From the NCBI RefSeq assembly GCF_027947595.1, contig NZ_CP116257.1, positions 4,526,001 to 4,590,000 on the forward strand: 64,000 nt of DNA, read 5' to 3'. Origin of the DNA: Streptomyces lienomycini (GTDB lineage: Bacteria > Actinomycetota > Actinomycetes > Streptomycetales > Streptomycetaceae). Of this stretch, positions 1 to 8,633 are shown in pieces (the stretch's first letter is position 1; each line of letters starts with the position of its first letter). The notes beneath the pieces were generated by a model. The model ran no database searches. It saw only the letters and a program-made list of their open reading frames with translations, and was not told the DNA's origin. Position numbers and translations under genes: made by a program.

Positions 1-2
1 AG

Positions 3-605
3 GACCTCACGCGCTACGCCGAGCAGGGCGGGCACCTGGTCACCACGTACTTCTCCGGTGTCGTCGACGAGAACGACCACGTGTGGCTCGGCGGCTATCC
101 GGGCGCCCTGCGGGACCTGCTGGGCATCCGCGTCGAGGAGTTCGGCCCGCTGCCCGCCGGGCAGGGCGTGGAGCTGGACGACGACAGCACCGGCGGGCTG
201 TGGACCGACCACGTGACCGTCACCGCGCCCGAGACCGAGGTCCTCGTCCGCTACCGCACCGGTGCGTACGCGGGCCGCCCCGCGGTCACCCGGCGCGGCG
301 CGGGCGGCGGTTCGGCCGCGTACGTCTCCACCCGGCTCGGCGCCGAGGGGCTCGCCGCGCTGCTGCCGCGGCTGCTGGAACCCGCCGGGGTGAGGAGCGA
401 GCTGCCCGCCGGGGTTCGCGGTTCGGTCGAGGCGACCGTGCGCCGGGGTCCCGGCGGCCGGTTCCTGTTCCTGGTCAACCGGACCGACGAGACCGTCACC
501 GTCCCGGGGATCACCGGCGAGGTCCTGGTGGGGGCCACCGATGACGAGGGCGCGGTCGTGCTCGCGGGCCGGGGTGTCGCCGTCCTGCGCGGGCCCACCG
601 GCTGA
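3..605 (+). CDS. Beta-galactosidase (GH42), C-terminal part
   Basis: The window opens inside this gene; 200 residues to the stop are visible. The first residues (DLTRYAEQGGHLVTTYFSG, then a VDENDHVWLGGYPG stretch) match the end of the GH42 trimerisation domain, and the remainder (FLFLVNRTDETVTV near the end) matches the small beta-sandwich C-terminal domain. GH42 enzymes hydrolyse terminal beta-galactosides, normally in the cytoplasm. The catalytic TIM barrel lies upstream, outside the window. A strong hairpin follows the stop, so this is the last gene of its unit. Family assignment is fairly safe; substrate is unknown. Confidence 0.85.
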   Translation, partial: DLTRYAEQGGHLVTTYFSGVVDENDHVWLGGYPGALRDLLGIRVEEFGPLPAGQGVELDDDSTGGLWTDHVTVTAPETEVLVRYRTGAYAGRPAVTRRGAGGGSAAYVSTRLGAEGLAALLPRLLEPAGVRSELPAGVRGSVEATVRRGPGGRFLFLVNRTDETVTVPGITGEVLVGATDDEGAVVLAGRGVAVLRGPTG

Positions 606-621
606 GCGCCCGCCACCGACT

Positions 622-649
622 CCCCGGAGCGGCGCACACCGCTCCGGGG
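622..649 (+). terminator. Rho-independent-type hairpin after the beta-galactosidase gene
   Basis: Inverted repeat CCCCGGAGCGG / CCGCTCCGGGG, 11-bp perfect arms with a 6-nt loop (CGCACA), 17 bp after the stop codon. No long U tract follows, which is usual for Streptomyces terminators. Confidence 0.75.
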
Positions 650-767
650 GCCCTTCCCGGCATGATCGGCAACTCCCCTCGGCCGAAGGGGGCGTGGCGC
701 GGTGACACCGCAGTACGATGATCGAAAACTGCGGCGGAGCGTCACCTCCCGGAGCACGGAGCCTGCC

Positions 768-1559
768 ATGACGACGGAACACACCCAGCCTCCCCACATC
801 GACACCGGCCGGGCCCACCCCGCGCGTGTCTACGACTGGCTGCTGGGCGGCAAGGACAACTACCCGGTCGACGAGGCGGTGGGCGAGACCCTGCCGCCCG
901 AGGCGCGGGACGCGGCGCGGCAGAACCGCGCGTTCATGAACCGCGCGGTGGCGCACCTCGCCGCTCGGGGCATCGACCAGTTCCTGGACATCGGCACGGG
1001 CATCCCGACCGAGCCGAACCTGCACCAGATCGTGCAGCGGGCGGTGCCCACGGCGCGGGTGGTGTACGCCGACAACGACCCGATCGTGCTGCGGCACGCG
1101 GAGGCGCTGCTGGTCAGCAGCCCGGAGGGGGCCACCGACTACATCCAGGCCGATGTCCGCGAGCCGGCCGAGATCGTACGGCACGCCCGGGGGATCCTGG
1201 ACTTCGACCGGCCGATCGCGCTGTCGCTGATCGCCCTGATGCACTTCGTCCCGGACGACCAGGACGCCCACGGCATCGTCCGGGGACTGGTCGAGACCCT
1301 TCCCCCGGGCAGCCACCTGGTCCTCTCGCACGCGGCGATCGACCTCTTCCCCGAGCTGGCCGAGCAGGTGATCGCGCAGTACGCCAAGGGCGGCATCCGC
1401 CTCGGGTTCCGCACCCGGGCGGAGGTGGCCCGGTTCTTCGACGGGCTGGAAATGGTGCCGCCGGGGCTGGTCACGGCGACCGAGTGGTCCGGCGAGGGCC
1501 TGGAGCCGCCCGCGCCGGAGGAGAGCGGTATCTACGCGGGCGTGGCGCGCATCCCCTGA
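768..1559 (+). CDS. DUF574-type SAM-dependent methyltransferase
   Basis: 263 residues if the ATG after GGAGCACGGAG is used; an upstream GTG would add 22 residues without family character. The N-terminus has the ARVYDWLLGGKDNYPVD signature (residues 19-35) of the S-adenosylmethionine methyltransferase family once called DUF574 (Methyltransf_19). A nucleotide-binding motif FLDIGTGIPT lies at 72-81 and an acidic ribose-binding strand VVYADNDP follows. Streptomyces carry many paralogues of this family, several near regulatory (conservon-type) genes, and their substrates are mostly unknown. Nothing next to it indicates a substrate. It appears monocistronic. Confidence 0.88.
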   Translation: MTTEHTQPPHIDTGRAHPARVYDWLLGGKDNYPVDEAVGETLPPEARDAARQNRAFMNRAVAHLAARGIDQFLDIGTGIPTEPNLHQIVQRAVPTARVVYADNDPIVLRHAEALLVSSPEGATDYIQADVREPAEIVRHARGILDFDRPIALSLIALMHFVPDDQDAHGIVRGLVETLPPGSHLVLSHAAIDLFPELAEQVIAQYAKGGIRLGFRTRAEVARFFDGLEMVPPGLVTATEWSGEGLEPPAPEESGIYAGVARIP

Positions 1560-1577
1560 CGGGGCCGTGGGCGCGGC

Positions 1578-1763
1578 TCAGCGGCGGCGCCCGCGCGTCG
1601 CCCAGCCGCTGCCGACGCCGGCGACGTGCAGGGCCAGCAGGGCGAGGCCGATGAGCATGACGTTGGTGGAGGTGAAGATGTCGTTGGTCGAGACCTCCGC
1701 CGCGTTGATCAGCCAGGCGATGAGGAACAGAACCGCCGCGATGATGGCGAGCACGGTGTACAT
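1578..1763 (-). CDS. Small two-helix membrane protein
   Basis: 61 residues, ATG start preceded by GAAGGG. Two hydrophobic segments (about residues 3-21 and 33-50) are separated by a short polar loop with NDIFTSTN, and the C-terminus is basic (RGRRR). This pattern suggests a hairpin in the membrane with the basic tail in the cytoplasm. Such short proteins are common in Streptomyces and usually lack a named function. It is convergent with the methyltransferase and divergent from the radical SAM gene; no operon partner is seen. Function is unknown. Confidence 0.7.
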   Translation of the reverse strand: MYTVLAIIAAVLFLIAWLINAAEVSTNDIFTSTNVMLIGLALLALHVAGVGSGWATRGRRR

Positions 1764-1920
1764 CCCTTCGGATCGGCGGCACCGGGCCGGTGCCGTGTCA
1801 CGCGTATGCCCCCGACGCGGTGCGTGACACGGCGGAAGGTGCCCGGCGCTTCGTACAGTGGGGGGAGCGGACCGCGGCCGAGCCGCCCGGTCCCTCCCGC
1901 ACTCTCGTCCCGGAGCCCTC

Positions 1921-3102
1921 ATGCACGACCCGTCCACCGCGCCGGACGACGGCTCCGGCACGCTGTTCGGCCTCGACGCCCTGGCGTCCGGTCCGGCGGC
2001 CGCCGCGCCCGCCGCCGGACCGCTCCTGCGGGACTCGGCCGCCGCCCGCCGGCTGCTGCCGGTGCGGGAGATCCACGCCGAGCCGGCGGCCGCCGCCTCC
2101 CCGCGCGGCCGGCAGGTCCTCGCCCGGTTCCCCGACGCCCGGGTGGTCGAGGTGGACTCCCACTGGGGCATCCCCGGGCTGCACGGCAACGAGGGCAACG
2201 TCGAGCGCTGGGTGCGCGTGAAGGGCGAGACGCTCGTGCTGGGCGAGCGCAAGACGCTGACCACCCGCCCCAACGGCCGCTCCGCGGACTGGATCGCGCC
2301 GGGCGCCTCCAACGGCTGCGCGATGGCGTGCGCCTACTGCTACGTGCCGCGTCGCAAGGGGTACGCCAATCCCGTCACCGTCTTCACCAACATCGACCGG
2401 ATCATCGCCCACCTCGGCCGGCACATCGCCCGGCAGGGTCCCAAGCGCGAGCCGAACCAGTGCGACGCCGACGCCTGGGTCTACGACGTCGGTGAGAACG
2501 GCGACTGCTCGGTGGACGCCCTGATCTGCGACAACACCGCGGACCTGGTGCACGCCTTCAGGCAGTGGCCGACGGCCAAGGCGTCCTTCGCGACGAAGTT
2601 CGTCAACCCCGACCTGCTCGCCCTCGACCCGCGCGGCCGGACCCGGATCCGCTTCTCCCTGATGCCGCCGGACGACTCCCGGCTGCTGGACGTGCGCACC
2701 TCGCCGGTCGCCGAGCGCATCGCCGCCGCGGGCGACTTCCTGGACGCCGGCTACGAGGTGCACTTCAACCTCTCCCCCGTGGTCGTACGGCCCGGCTGGG
2801 AGGATGCCTGGACGGAGCTGCTGCGGCACCTCGACGACGTCCTGCCGGACCGGGTCAAGCGGCAGGCCGCCGCCGAGGTGATCATGCTGACGCACAACCG
2901 GGACCTCCACCAGGTCAACCTCGGCTGGCACCCGCGCGCCGAGGAGGCGCTGTGGCGGCCGGAGATCCAGCAGGCCAAGCGCTCCGAGAGCGGCGGGCTC
3001 AACGTGCGCTACCGGGTGGACGTCAAGGCGGAGGCGGTCGCCCGGCTCCGCGCGCTGGTCGCCGACCACACGCCGTGGCTGCGGATCCGTTACGCCTTCT
3101 GA
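1921..3102 (+). CDS. Spore photoproduct lyase-like radical SAM protein
   Basis: 393 residues from an ATG preceded by CGGAG. The radical SAM signature CAMACAYC places the three [4Fe-4S] cysteines at C133, C137 and C140 (CX3CX2C). Around it are NGRSADWIAPGASNG and CYVPRRKGYANPVTVFTNID, typical of the spore photoproduct lyase family found in actinobacteria, where no dipicolinate endospores are made. By family the enzyme cleaves SAM to a 5'-deoxyadenosyl radical; repair of thymine photoproducts in vegetative or spore DNA is plausible but not proven for the Streptomyces branch. No partner gene is adjacent. Confidence 0.85.
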   Translation: MHDPSTAPDDGSGTLFGLDALASGPAAAAPAAGPLLRDSAAARRLLPVREIHAEPAAAASPRGRQVLARFPDARVVEVDSHWGIPGLHGNEGNVERWVRVKGETLVLGERKTLTTRPNGRSADWIAPGASNGCAMACAYCYVPRRKGYANPVTVFTNIDRIIAHLGRHIARQGPKREPNQCDADAWVYDVGENGDCSVDALICDNTADLVHAFRQWPTAKASFATKFVNPDLLALDPRGRTRIRFSLMPPDDSRLLDVRTSPVAERIAAAGDFLDAGYEVHFNLSPVVVRPGWEDAWTELLRHLDDVLPDRVKRQAAAEVIMLTHNRDLHQVNLGWHPRAEEALWRPEIQQAKRSESGGLNVRYRVDVKAEAVARLRALVADHTPWLRIRYAF

Positions 3103-3131
3103 GGCGGCCCACCGGGTACAGCCACCGGGTC

Positions 3132-3150
3132 TTAGGTAAGGCGAACCTAA
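3132..3150 (+). promoter_or_regulatory. Iron box (DmdR/IdeR operator) before the PNPOx-like gene
   Basis: The 19-bp TTAGGTAAGGCGAACCTAA matches the actinobacterial iron-box consensus TTAGGTTAGGCTAACCTAA at 17 of 19 positions. It lies 71 bp before the TTG start of the next gene, so iron-replete repression by a DmdR/IdeR-type regulator is expected. Confidence 0.9.
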
Positions 3151-3221
3151 GATCGGATAATGTTTCGCGTGCAATCACCATTCGAAGCGCACGCCTTCGA
3201 GAGCACACCCGGGAGCCGGCC

Positions 3222-3785
3222 TTGGCACACACGATCGACGCGACCACCGACCGGCCGGGCACCGCCTCCGAGGAGGGCTGGGTCGAACTCGCGTCGCACG
3301 GACAACTGCGCGAGCTGCTGGGCGAGCCCTGGCCCGTCGTCATCGACAAGGTCCACGACCGGCTCACCGACCTGGACCGGGACATCCTGGCCCGCTCCCC
3401 CTTCTGCCTCCTGGCCACCGCCGACGCGGGCGGCGACTGCGACGTCTCCCCGCGCGGCGACGCCCCCGGATTCACCCACGTGCTCGACTCCCGCACCCTC
3501 GCCCTGCCGGACCGGCCGGGGAACCGGCGCGGGGACAGCTTCCACAACATCCTCGACAATCCGCACGCCGCCCTGCTCTACCTCGTCCCGGGCGGCAAGG
3601 ACGTACTGCGGGTCAACGGGCGGGTCCGCATCCTCACCGACGCGCCGTTCTTCGACGCGATGGCGCGGGACGGAAGGCGGCCGGACCTCGCGCTGCTCCT
3701 GGAGATCGACGAGATCTACCTCCACTGCCCGCAGTCCCTGAACCGGGCGGGTCTGTGGAAACCCCAGTCGTGGCAGGCGAGCTGA
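3222..3785 (+). CDS. Pyridoxamine-5'-phosphate-oxidase-like flavoprotein, iron-regulated
   Basis: 187 residues from a TTG start 6 nt after GGGAG. Residues about 45-180 form a PNPOx-like split beta barrel: FCLLATADAGGDCDVSPRGD, then LPDRPGNRRGDSFHNILDNP and GKDVLRVNGRVRI, the layout of the MSMEG_1061-type FMN-dependent PPOX family. Members bind FMN or F420 and reduce varied substrates; they are not vitamin B6 enzymes by default. Its own iron box and position just before a siderophore ABC transporter suggest work on ferric siderophore or another iron ligand, for example reductive iron release. That role is inferred. It is separated from the transporter by a second iron box, so it is an independent transcript. 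Confidence 0.82.
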   Translation: MAHTIDATTDRPGTASEEGWVELASHGQLRELLGEPWPVVIDKVHDRLTDLDRDILARSPFCLLATADAGGDCDVSPRGDAPGFTHVLDSRTLALPDRPGNRRGDSFHNILDNPHAALLYLVPGGKDVLRVNGRVRILTDAPFFDAMARDGRRPDLALLLEIDEIYLHCPQSLNRAGLWKPQSWQAS

Positions 3786-3863
3786 GCGGTCCGGCCGGCC
3801 GGGCGGCGAGCGACGGAGCGATCGCCCCGGTCGCCGGGTGAGCCCCGCCCTCACCAGCACTGC

Positions 3864-3882
3864 TTAGGTTAGGCTAACCTTC
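3864..3882 (+). promoter_or_regulatory. Iron box overlapping the promoter of the ABC transporter operon
   Basis: TTAGGTTAGGCTAACCTTC matches the iron-box consensus except for the last two bases. A -10-like TAGGCT lies inside it and the GTG start is only 5 bp beyond the box. Repressor binding would block the promoter directly, and the transcript would be leaderless or nearly so. Confidence 0.9.
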
Positions 3883-3887
3883 ACTGC

Positions 3888-4751
3888 GTGAGATCAGGTG
3901 AAGACGCAGCCGGTATCCCGCGCCTGCGCGGTCATGAACTGCTCGCGACGGGCGTGACCGTCGCCTACGACGGGGTCGACGTCCTGCACGACGCGGCGGT
4001 CCGCCTCAGGCCCGGCGAAGTGACCGTCCTGGTGGGCCCCAACGGCAGCGGGAAGTCGACGCTGCTGCGGACCGTCGCGCGGCTGCAGCGGGCCCGCAGC
4101 GCCACGATCGGCCTCGACGGCACCACCGACGCGCTGGCACTGACGCCCCGTGATTTCTCGCGGTACGTCGCCCTGCTGACCCAGGGACGCCCGACGCCGG
4201 GCGGGCTGACCGTACGGGACGTCGTCGAGTTCGGCCGCTACCCCTACCGGGGCCGCTGGGGGCGGCCCGACCCGGGCGGCCCGGCCGCCGTCGACCGGGC
4301 GCTCGCGCTCACCGGCGTCGACGCTCTCGCCGACCGCGGCGCCGACCACCTCTCCGGCGGGCAGTTGCAACGGGTGTGGCTCGCGAGCTGCCTCGCCCAG
4401 GAGACCGGCGTCCTGCTGCTGGACGAACCGACCACCTACCTCGACCTGCGCTACCAGGTCGAACTCCTCGACCTCATCCGGGACCTGGCGGACGACCACG
4501 GCATCGCCGTCGGCGTCGTCCTGCACGACCTCGACCAGGCGGCGGCCGTCGCGGACCGGATCACGCTCCTCGAAGCGGGCCGGATCGTCGCCGACGGCCC
4601 GCCCGAGGACGTGCTGACGCCGGAACGGCTCACCGCCGTCTACGGCATCCGCATCGACGTCGACACCGACCCCCTCACCGGCCGGCTGCGCACCCGCCCG
4701 ATCGGCCGCCACCACATACGCACCCCCGAAAGGCTCGGCACCACCTCATGA
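3888..4751 (+). CDS. Siderophore ABC transporter ATP-binding protein
   Basis: 287 residues. Walker A GPNGSGKST at 50-58, signature LSGGQLQR at 155-162, Walker B VLLLDEP at 175-181 and switch histidine H213 (VVLHDLDQ) are all intact. The length and the short linker are typical of FepC/FhuC-type ATPases that energise ferric-siderophore import. The start is a GTG 5 bp after the iron box with no Shine-Dalgarno, so translation may be leaderless. The stop overlaps the next ATG (ATGA), which couples it to the binding protein. Substrate is a ferric siderophore by family and iron box; the exact one cannot be read. Confidence 0.93.
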   Translation: MRSGEDAAGIPRLRGHELLATGVTVAYDGVDVLHDAAVRLRPGEVTVLVGPNGSGKSTLLRTVARLQRARSATIGLDGTTDALALTPRDFSRYVALLTQGRPTPGGLTVRDVVEFGRYPYRGRWGRPDPGGPAAVDRALALTGVDALADRGADHLSGGQLQRVWLASCLAQETGVLLLDEPTTYLDLRYQVELLDLIRDLADDHGIAVGVVLHDLDQAAAVADRITLLEAGRIVADGPPEDVLTPERLTAVYGIRIDVDTDPLTGRLRTRPIGRHHIRTPERLGTTS

Positions 4752-5731
4752 GACGCCTCCTGCTCACCGCGGCCGCCACCACCGCCGCGGCGCTCACCCT
4801 CGCCGCCTGCGGCACCACCGAACCCGCCGCCGACAAGACGGAGAAGAAGGCCTCCGAGGCGATCACGCTCAAGGACGGCAAGGGCACCGAGGTCAAGCTC
4901 GACGGACCGGCCACCAAGGTCGTGGCCACCGAGTGGAACGTCGTCGAGAGCCTCGTCTCGCTCGGTGTCGACCCGGTCGGCGTCGCCGACGTCAAGGGCT
5001 ACAAGACCTGGGACAGCGCCGTCCCGCTGAAGAACGAGCCGAAGGACATCGGCACCCGCGGCGAGCCGAGCATGGACACCGTCGCCTCCCTCGCCCCGGA
5101 CCTCATCGTCGCCACCACCGACCTCCCGCCGGCCGCGGTGAAGCAGCTGCGCGAGGTCGCCCCGGTGATCGAGGTGACGTCCGCCGACGGCACCGGCCAG
5201 ATCGACCGGATGCTGGACAACGTCGACCTCATCGCCCAGGCCACCGGCACCACGGACAAGGCCGAGGCGCTGCGCGAGGACTTCGAGGCCAAGGTCGCGG
5301 AGGGCAGGAAGGCCCTCACCGACGCCGGGGCGGCCGGCAAGCCCATCGCCTTCGCCGACGGCTACGTCGCCTCCAACCAGATCTCGATCCGCCCGTACAC
5401 CGCCAACTCGCTCATCGGCGAGGTCAACGAGGCGATCGGTCTGGAGAACGCCTGGACGGTCGAGGGCGACGAGGCCTACGGCCTCGGTGCCACCGATGTC
5501 GAGGGCCTGACCAAGCTGCCGAAGGACACCCGGTTCGCCTACATCGGCAACGACGAGGACGCGAGCGCCACCCCGTTCACCGGCCCGCTGGCCGAGAACG
5601 CGGTGTGGAAGTCGCTGCCGTTCGTGAAGGCCGGGGAAGTGCACCGCCTCGACGACGGCATCTGGATGTTCGGCGGTCCCGGGTCGATGGAGGCGTACAT
5701 CGACGCCGTCGTCGGCGCGCTGACGAAGTAG
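4748..5731 (+). CDS. Iron-siderophore-binding lipoprotein of the ABC transporter
   Basis: 327 residues. A short signal peptide (MRRLLLTAAATTAAALTLAAC) ends in lipobox LAAC with the lipidated cysteine at 21, so the mature protein is tethered outside the membrane. The rest is a FecB/FhuD-type type III binding protein: KVVATEWNVVESLVSLGVDP in the first lobe, SLAPDLIVATTDLPP, and a long helical linker around residues 145-200. It delivers ferric siderophore to the fused permease that follows. The start overlaps the ATPase stop by 4 bp. By family it resembles hydroxamate-siderophore binders, but specificity cannot be decided from sequence alone. Confidence 0.92.
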   Translation: MRRLLLTAAATTAAALTLAACGTTEPAADKTEKKASEAITLKDGKGTEVKLDGPATKVVATEWNVVESLVSLGVDPVGVADVKGYKTWDSAVPLKNEPKDIGTRGEPSMDTVASLAPDLIVATTDLPPAAVKQLREVAPVIEVTSADGTGQIDRMLDNVDLIAQATGTTDKAEALREDFEAKVAEGRKALTDAGAAGKPIAFADGYVASNQISIRPYTANSLIGEVNEAIGLENAWTVEGDEAYGLGATDVEGLTKLPKDTRFAYIGNDEDASATPFTGPLAENAVWKSLPFVKAGEVHRLDDGIWMFGGPGSMEAYIDAVVGALTK

Positions 5732-5738
5732 CGAGGCC

Positions 5739-7820
5739 ATGGCCGTCACCGCAACCGAACCCACGACCGATCCGGCGGCCCGTCCGCCGGCGGCCCCCAC
5801 GTCCCGGTCGGGCGCGGCCGCGGTGACGGCCGGGATCGTCCTGCTGGTCGCCGTACTCGCCGTCGTCGACATCACCCAGGGCACCGCCGCCGTCGGACCG
5901 TCCGAGGTCCTCAAGGCCCTGACCGGGCAGGCCGCCGCGGACGACGCGTCCGTCGTCGTCGCCTCCCGGCTGCCCCGCATGACCGCCGGGCTCCTGGTCG
6001 GCGCCGTCCTGGGGGCGGCCGGCGCCGTGCTCCAGGCGGTCAGCCGCAACGTACTCGCCTCCCCGGACACCCTCGCGGTGAACGCGGGTTCCTACCTGGC
6101 GCTGGGACTGGTGGGCGCCACCGGCGTCTCACTGCCGATGATCGCCTCCTCCGGCGTCGCCTTCGCGGGCGGTCTGGCGGCGGCGGCCGTCGTGCTCGGA
6201 CTGTCCGGCCTCGGCACGGGCACCGTCCGCCTCGTGCTGGCCGGCACCGCGCTGATGCTGGGCCTGAACTCCATGACGCAGGCGTTGCTGCTGCTCTTCC
6301 CGGAGCAGACGAAGGGCCTCTACGAGTGGAACCAGGGCAGCATCGCCCAGAACGGCTTCGACGGCGTCCTGCAGATGCTGCCGATCGCCCTGGCCGGCCT
6401 GGCCGGGCTGATGCTGACGGCTCGCCGGGTGGACGCGCTGGCTCTCGGCGACGACACCGCGCGCGGTGTCGGCGTCCCGGTGCGGGCCACCCGCGTCACG
6501 GTCGTCGTGCTCGCGGCGCTGCTGTCCGCCGCCGCGGTCACCCTCGCCGGGCCCATCGGCTTCGTCGGCCTGTGCGCCCCCGCCCTGGTGCGTCCGCTCG
6601 CCCGACGGTTTCGCGGCCTCACCCGCTCCCGTACGGCCGTGCCCGCGGCGGCGCTCACCGGCGCGGCGCTGGTGCTCGGTTCGGACGTGCTGCTGCGGGC
6701 CCTGATCGCGGACCCGCGCGCGGTGTCCGTGCCCACGGGTGTGGTCACCAGCCTGGTCGGCGCCGTGTTCCTGGTCGCCATGGCACTGCGGGTGCGGGAC
6801 ACCGCCGGGGCCGGGGCGCCGGACCGGCTGCGGACCCCCGGCCGGGGAGTCTTCCTGGCCACGCTCACCGCCCTGGCCGTGGTCCTGGTGGGGCTCGTGA
6901 TCGCCGCCGTGCTGGTGGGCGACAGCAAGCTGCTGCTGGGTGACGTGGTCAACTGGGCCCAGGGCCAGGCCGGGCGGACCGTCTCCTTCGTACTGGACAC
7001 GCGGGTGCCCCGGGTGCTCGCCGCGCTCTCGGCGGGGGCGGCGCTCGCCCTGGCGGGCACCCTCGTGCAGGCCGTCACCCGCAACCCGCTCGCCGAACCG
7101 AACGTCCTCGGCGTGACCGGCGGTGGCGCGCTGGGCGCGGTGATCCTGGTGACCACCGTGCCGGCCGCCGGGACGTGGGGCGTCGCCGGTGCCGCGTTCG
7201 CGGGGTCCGCGGTCACCGCGGTCGTCGTCTTCGGCCTCGCCGCCCGGGGCGGTTTCCGGCAGAACCGGCTGGTCCTCGTCGGCATCGGCGTGGCGTCCGG
7301 GACGGCGGCGCTGATCAGCCTGCTGATCGTGCTCACCGACCCGTTCAACGCCAACAAGGCGCTGACCTGGCTGTCGGGTTCGACCTACGGGCGGACCATG
7401 CCGGACGTCGTGCCGGTGGCGCTGGCCCTGGTCGTCGGCATCGGCGTGGCCGTCGCCCGGCGCACCGAGCTGGACCTGCTCTCGCTGGACGAGGACACGC
7501 CGCGGCTGCTCGGCCTGCGGCCGGCTCGGGGCCGCCTCGGGTTCCTGGTGCTGAGCGTCGTCCTCAGTTCGACCGCCGTGGCCTGCGCGGGCACGATCGG
7601 CTTCGTCGGCCTGGTCGCCCCGCACGCGGCACGCGCCCTGGTGGGCCGGCGGCACGTGCGGGTGGTGCCGGTCGCGGTCCTGCTCGGCGCCACGCTGGTG
7701 TGCGCCGCCGACCTGCTGGGCCGTACGGTGATCGCCCCGGCCCAGCTCGGCGCGGGCCTCATGACGGCGGTGATCGGCACGCCGTACTTCCTGTACCTGC
7801 TGGTGCGGAGCCGTCGCTAG
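5739..7820 (+). CDS. Fused FecCD-type siderophore permease (two permease domains)
   Basis: 693 residues, about twice a single FecCD permease. Two homologous halves follow each other: residues about 25-350 (RLPRMTAGLLVGAVLGAAG; TLAGPIGFVGLCAPALVRPL) and about 370-690 (RVPRVLAALSAGAALALAG; ACAGTIGFVGLVAPHAARAL). Each half repeats the GFVGL-AP coupling-loop motif that contacts the ATPase. The arrangement is like FhuB, giving roughly 20 membrane helices in one chain. It begins 7 bp after the binding-protein stop and closes the iron-repressed operon. The downstream exonuclease is probably separate. Confidence 0.93.
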   Translation: MAVTATEPTTDPAARPPAAPTSRSGAAAVTAGIVLLVAVLAVVDITQGTAAVGPSEVLKALTGQAAADDASVVVASRLPRMTAGLLVGAVLGAAGAVLQAVSRNVLASPDTLAVNAGSYLALGLVGATGVSLPMIASSGVAFAGGLAAAAVVLGLSGLGTGTVRLVLAGTALMLGLNSMTQALLLLFPEQTKGLYEWNQGSIAQNGFDGVLQMLPIALAGLAGLMLTARRVDALALGDDTARGVGVPVRATRVTVVVLAALLSAAAVTLAGPIGFVGLCAPALVRPLARRFRGLTRSRTAVPAAALTGAALVLGSDVLLRALIADPRAVSVPTGVVTSLVGAVFLVAMALRVRDTAGAGAPDRLRTPGRGVFLATLTALAVVLVGLVIAAVLVGDSKLLLGDVVNWAQGQAGRTVSFVLDTRVPRVLAALSAGAALALAGTLVQAVTRNPLAEPNVLGVTGGGALGAVILVTTVPAAGTWGVAGAAFAGSAVTAVVVFGLAARGGFRQNRLVLVGIGVASGTAALISLLIVLTDPFNANKALTWLSGSTYGRTMPDVVPVALALVVGIGVAVARRTELDLLSLDEDTPRLLGLRPARGRLGFLVLSVVLSSTAVACAGTIGFVGLVAPHAARALVGRRHVRVVPVAVLLGATLVCAADLLGRTVIAPAQLGAGLMTAVIGTPYFLYLLVRSRR

Positions 7821-7879
7821 ACGACGCCGGGAAGGAAAACCGGGTGCTCCCGGGACCGCGGCCCCCGTACGGTGCCGGT

Positions 7880-8476
7880 ATGGACCGGCGCGGCGCGGAC
7901 GGGGGCCACGCGGGCCTGCTGAACGTCATCGATCTGGAGGCCACCTGCTGGGACGGGCAGCCGCCGCCCGGCGCGGTGAGCGAGATCATCGAGATCGGTC
8001 TCGCCGTGGTCGACCTCGACGCCCGGGAGCGGGTGGCCCGGCACCGGATCCTGGTGCGGCCGGTCCGCTCCCGGGTCGGCGCGTTCTGCACGGAGCTGAC
8101 CGGTATCACCCAGGCCGAGGCCGACCGGGGCGTGAGCCTCGCCCGGGCCTGCGACACGCTGACGCGCGAACACGGCGCGGGCGCGCGGCCCTGGGCGAGC
8201 TGGGGCGACTACGACCGCGAGCAGTTGGTCCGCCAGTGCGCGGCCGACGGGGTGCCCTTCCCCTTCGGCCGCCCGGCCGAGCGCGCGCACACCAACGCCA
8301 AGGCGGTCTTCACCGAGGCCCACGGGCTGCGTCGGCGCCCCGGCATGGCGCGGGCGCTGGAGATCGCGGGGCTGCCGCTGGAGGGGCGGCATCACCGGGG
8401 CGTGGACGACGCCTGGAACATCGCGGCGCTGGTGCTGCGGCTGGCCGCCCAGGACGCCTGGCCGGGCTCTTGTTAG
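7880..8476 (+). CDS. DEDDh-family 3'-5' exonuclease
   Basis: 198 residues. Motif Exo I is VIDLEATCW with catalytic D18 and E20; the C-terminal HHRGVDDAWNIAAL supplies the Exo III histidine and aspartate. WASWGDYDREQLVRQC contains the Exo II aspartate. This is the ERI-1/KapD-like branch of the DnaQ fold, which trims single-stranded RNA or DNA 3' ends with two metal ions. The ATG lies close to a TACGGT hexamer, so a leaderless start is possible. It is probably its own unit after the iron transporter. Biological substrate is unknown. Confidence 0.87.
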   Translation: MDRRGADGGHAGLLNVIDLEATCWDGQPPPGAVSEIIEIGLAVVDLDARERVARHRILVRPVRSRVGAFCTELTGITQAEADRGVSLARACDTLTREHGAGARPWASWGDYDREQLVRQCAADGVPFPFGRPAERAHTNAKAVFTEAHGLRRRPGMARALEIAGLPLEGRHHRGVDDAWNIAALVLRLAAQDAWPGSC

Positions 8477-8536
8477 ACGCGACGTCAAGTTACTGAACCG
8501 TAATGAACAAGGTGCTACCCCTGGTAACCCCTGCCC

Positions 8537-8554
8537 GGTTACGGTCCGGTAACC
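8537..8554 (+). promoter_or_regulatory. Inverted repeat upstream of the lipase gene
   Basis: GGTTACGGTCCGGTAACC has perfect 6-bp arms (GGTTAC/GTAACC) around a 6-bp centre; another GGTAACC lies at 8523-8529. It sits 80 bp before the lipase ATG in a 157-bp intergenic stretch and may be an operator. The binding protein is not identifiable. Confidence 0.45.
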
Positions 8555-8633
8555 CCACAGGAGCAGCGCGACCGCGGTCCGGCCCCACGAGGCCGCGGAC
8601 GACCGGATCCGGCCCTTCCCCAGGAGGTTCGCC

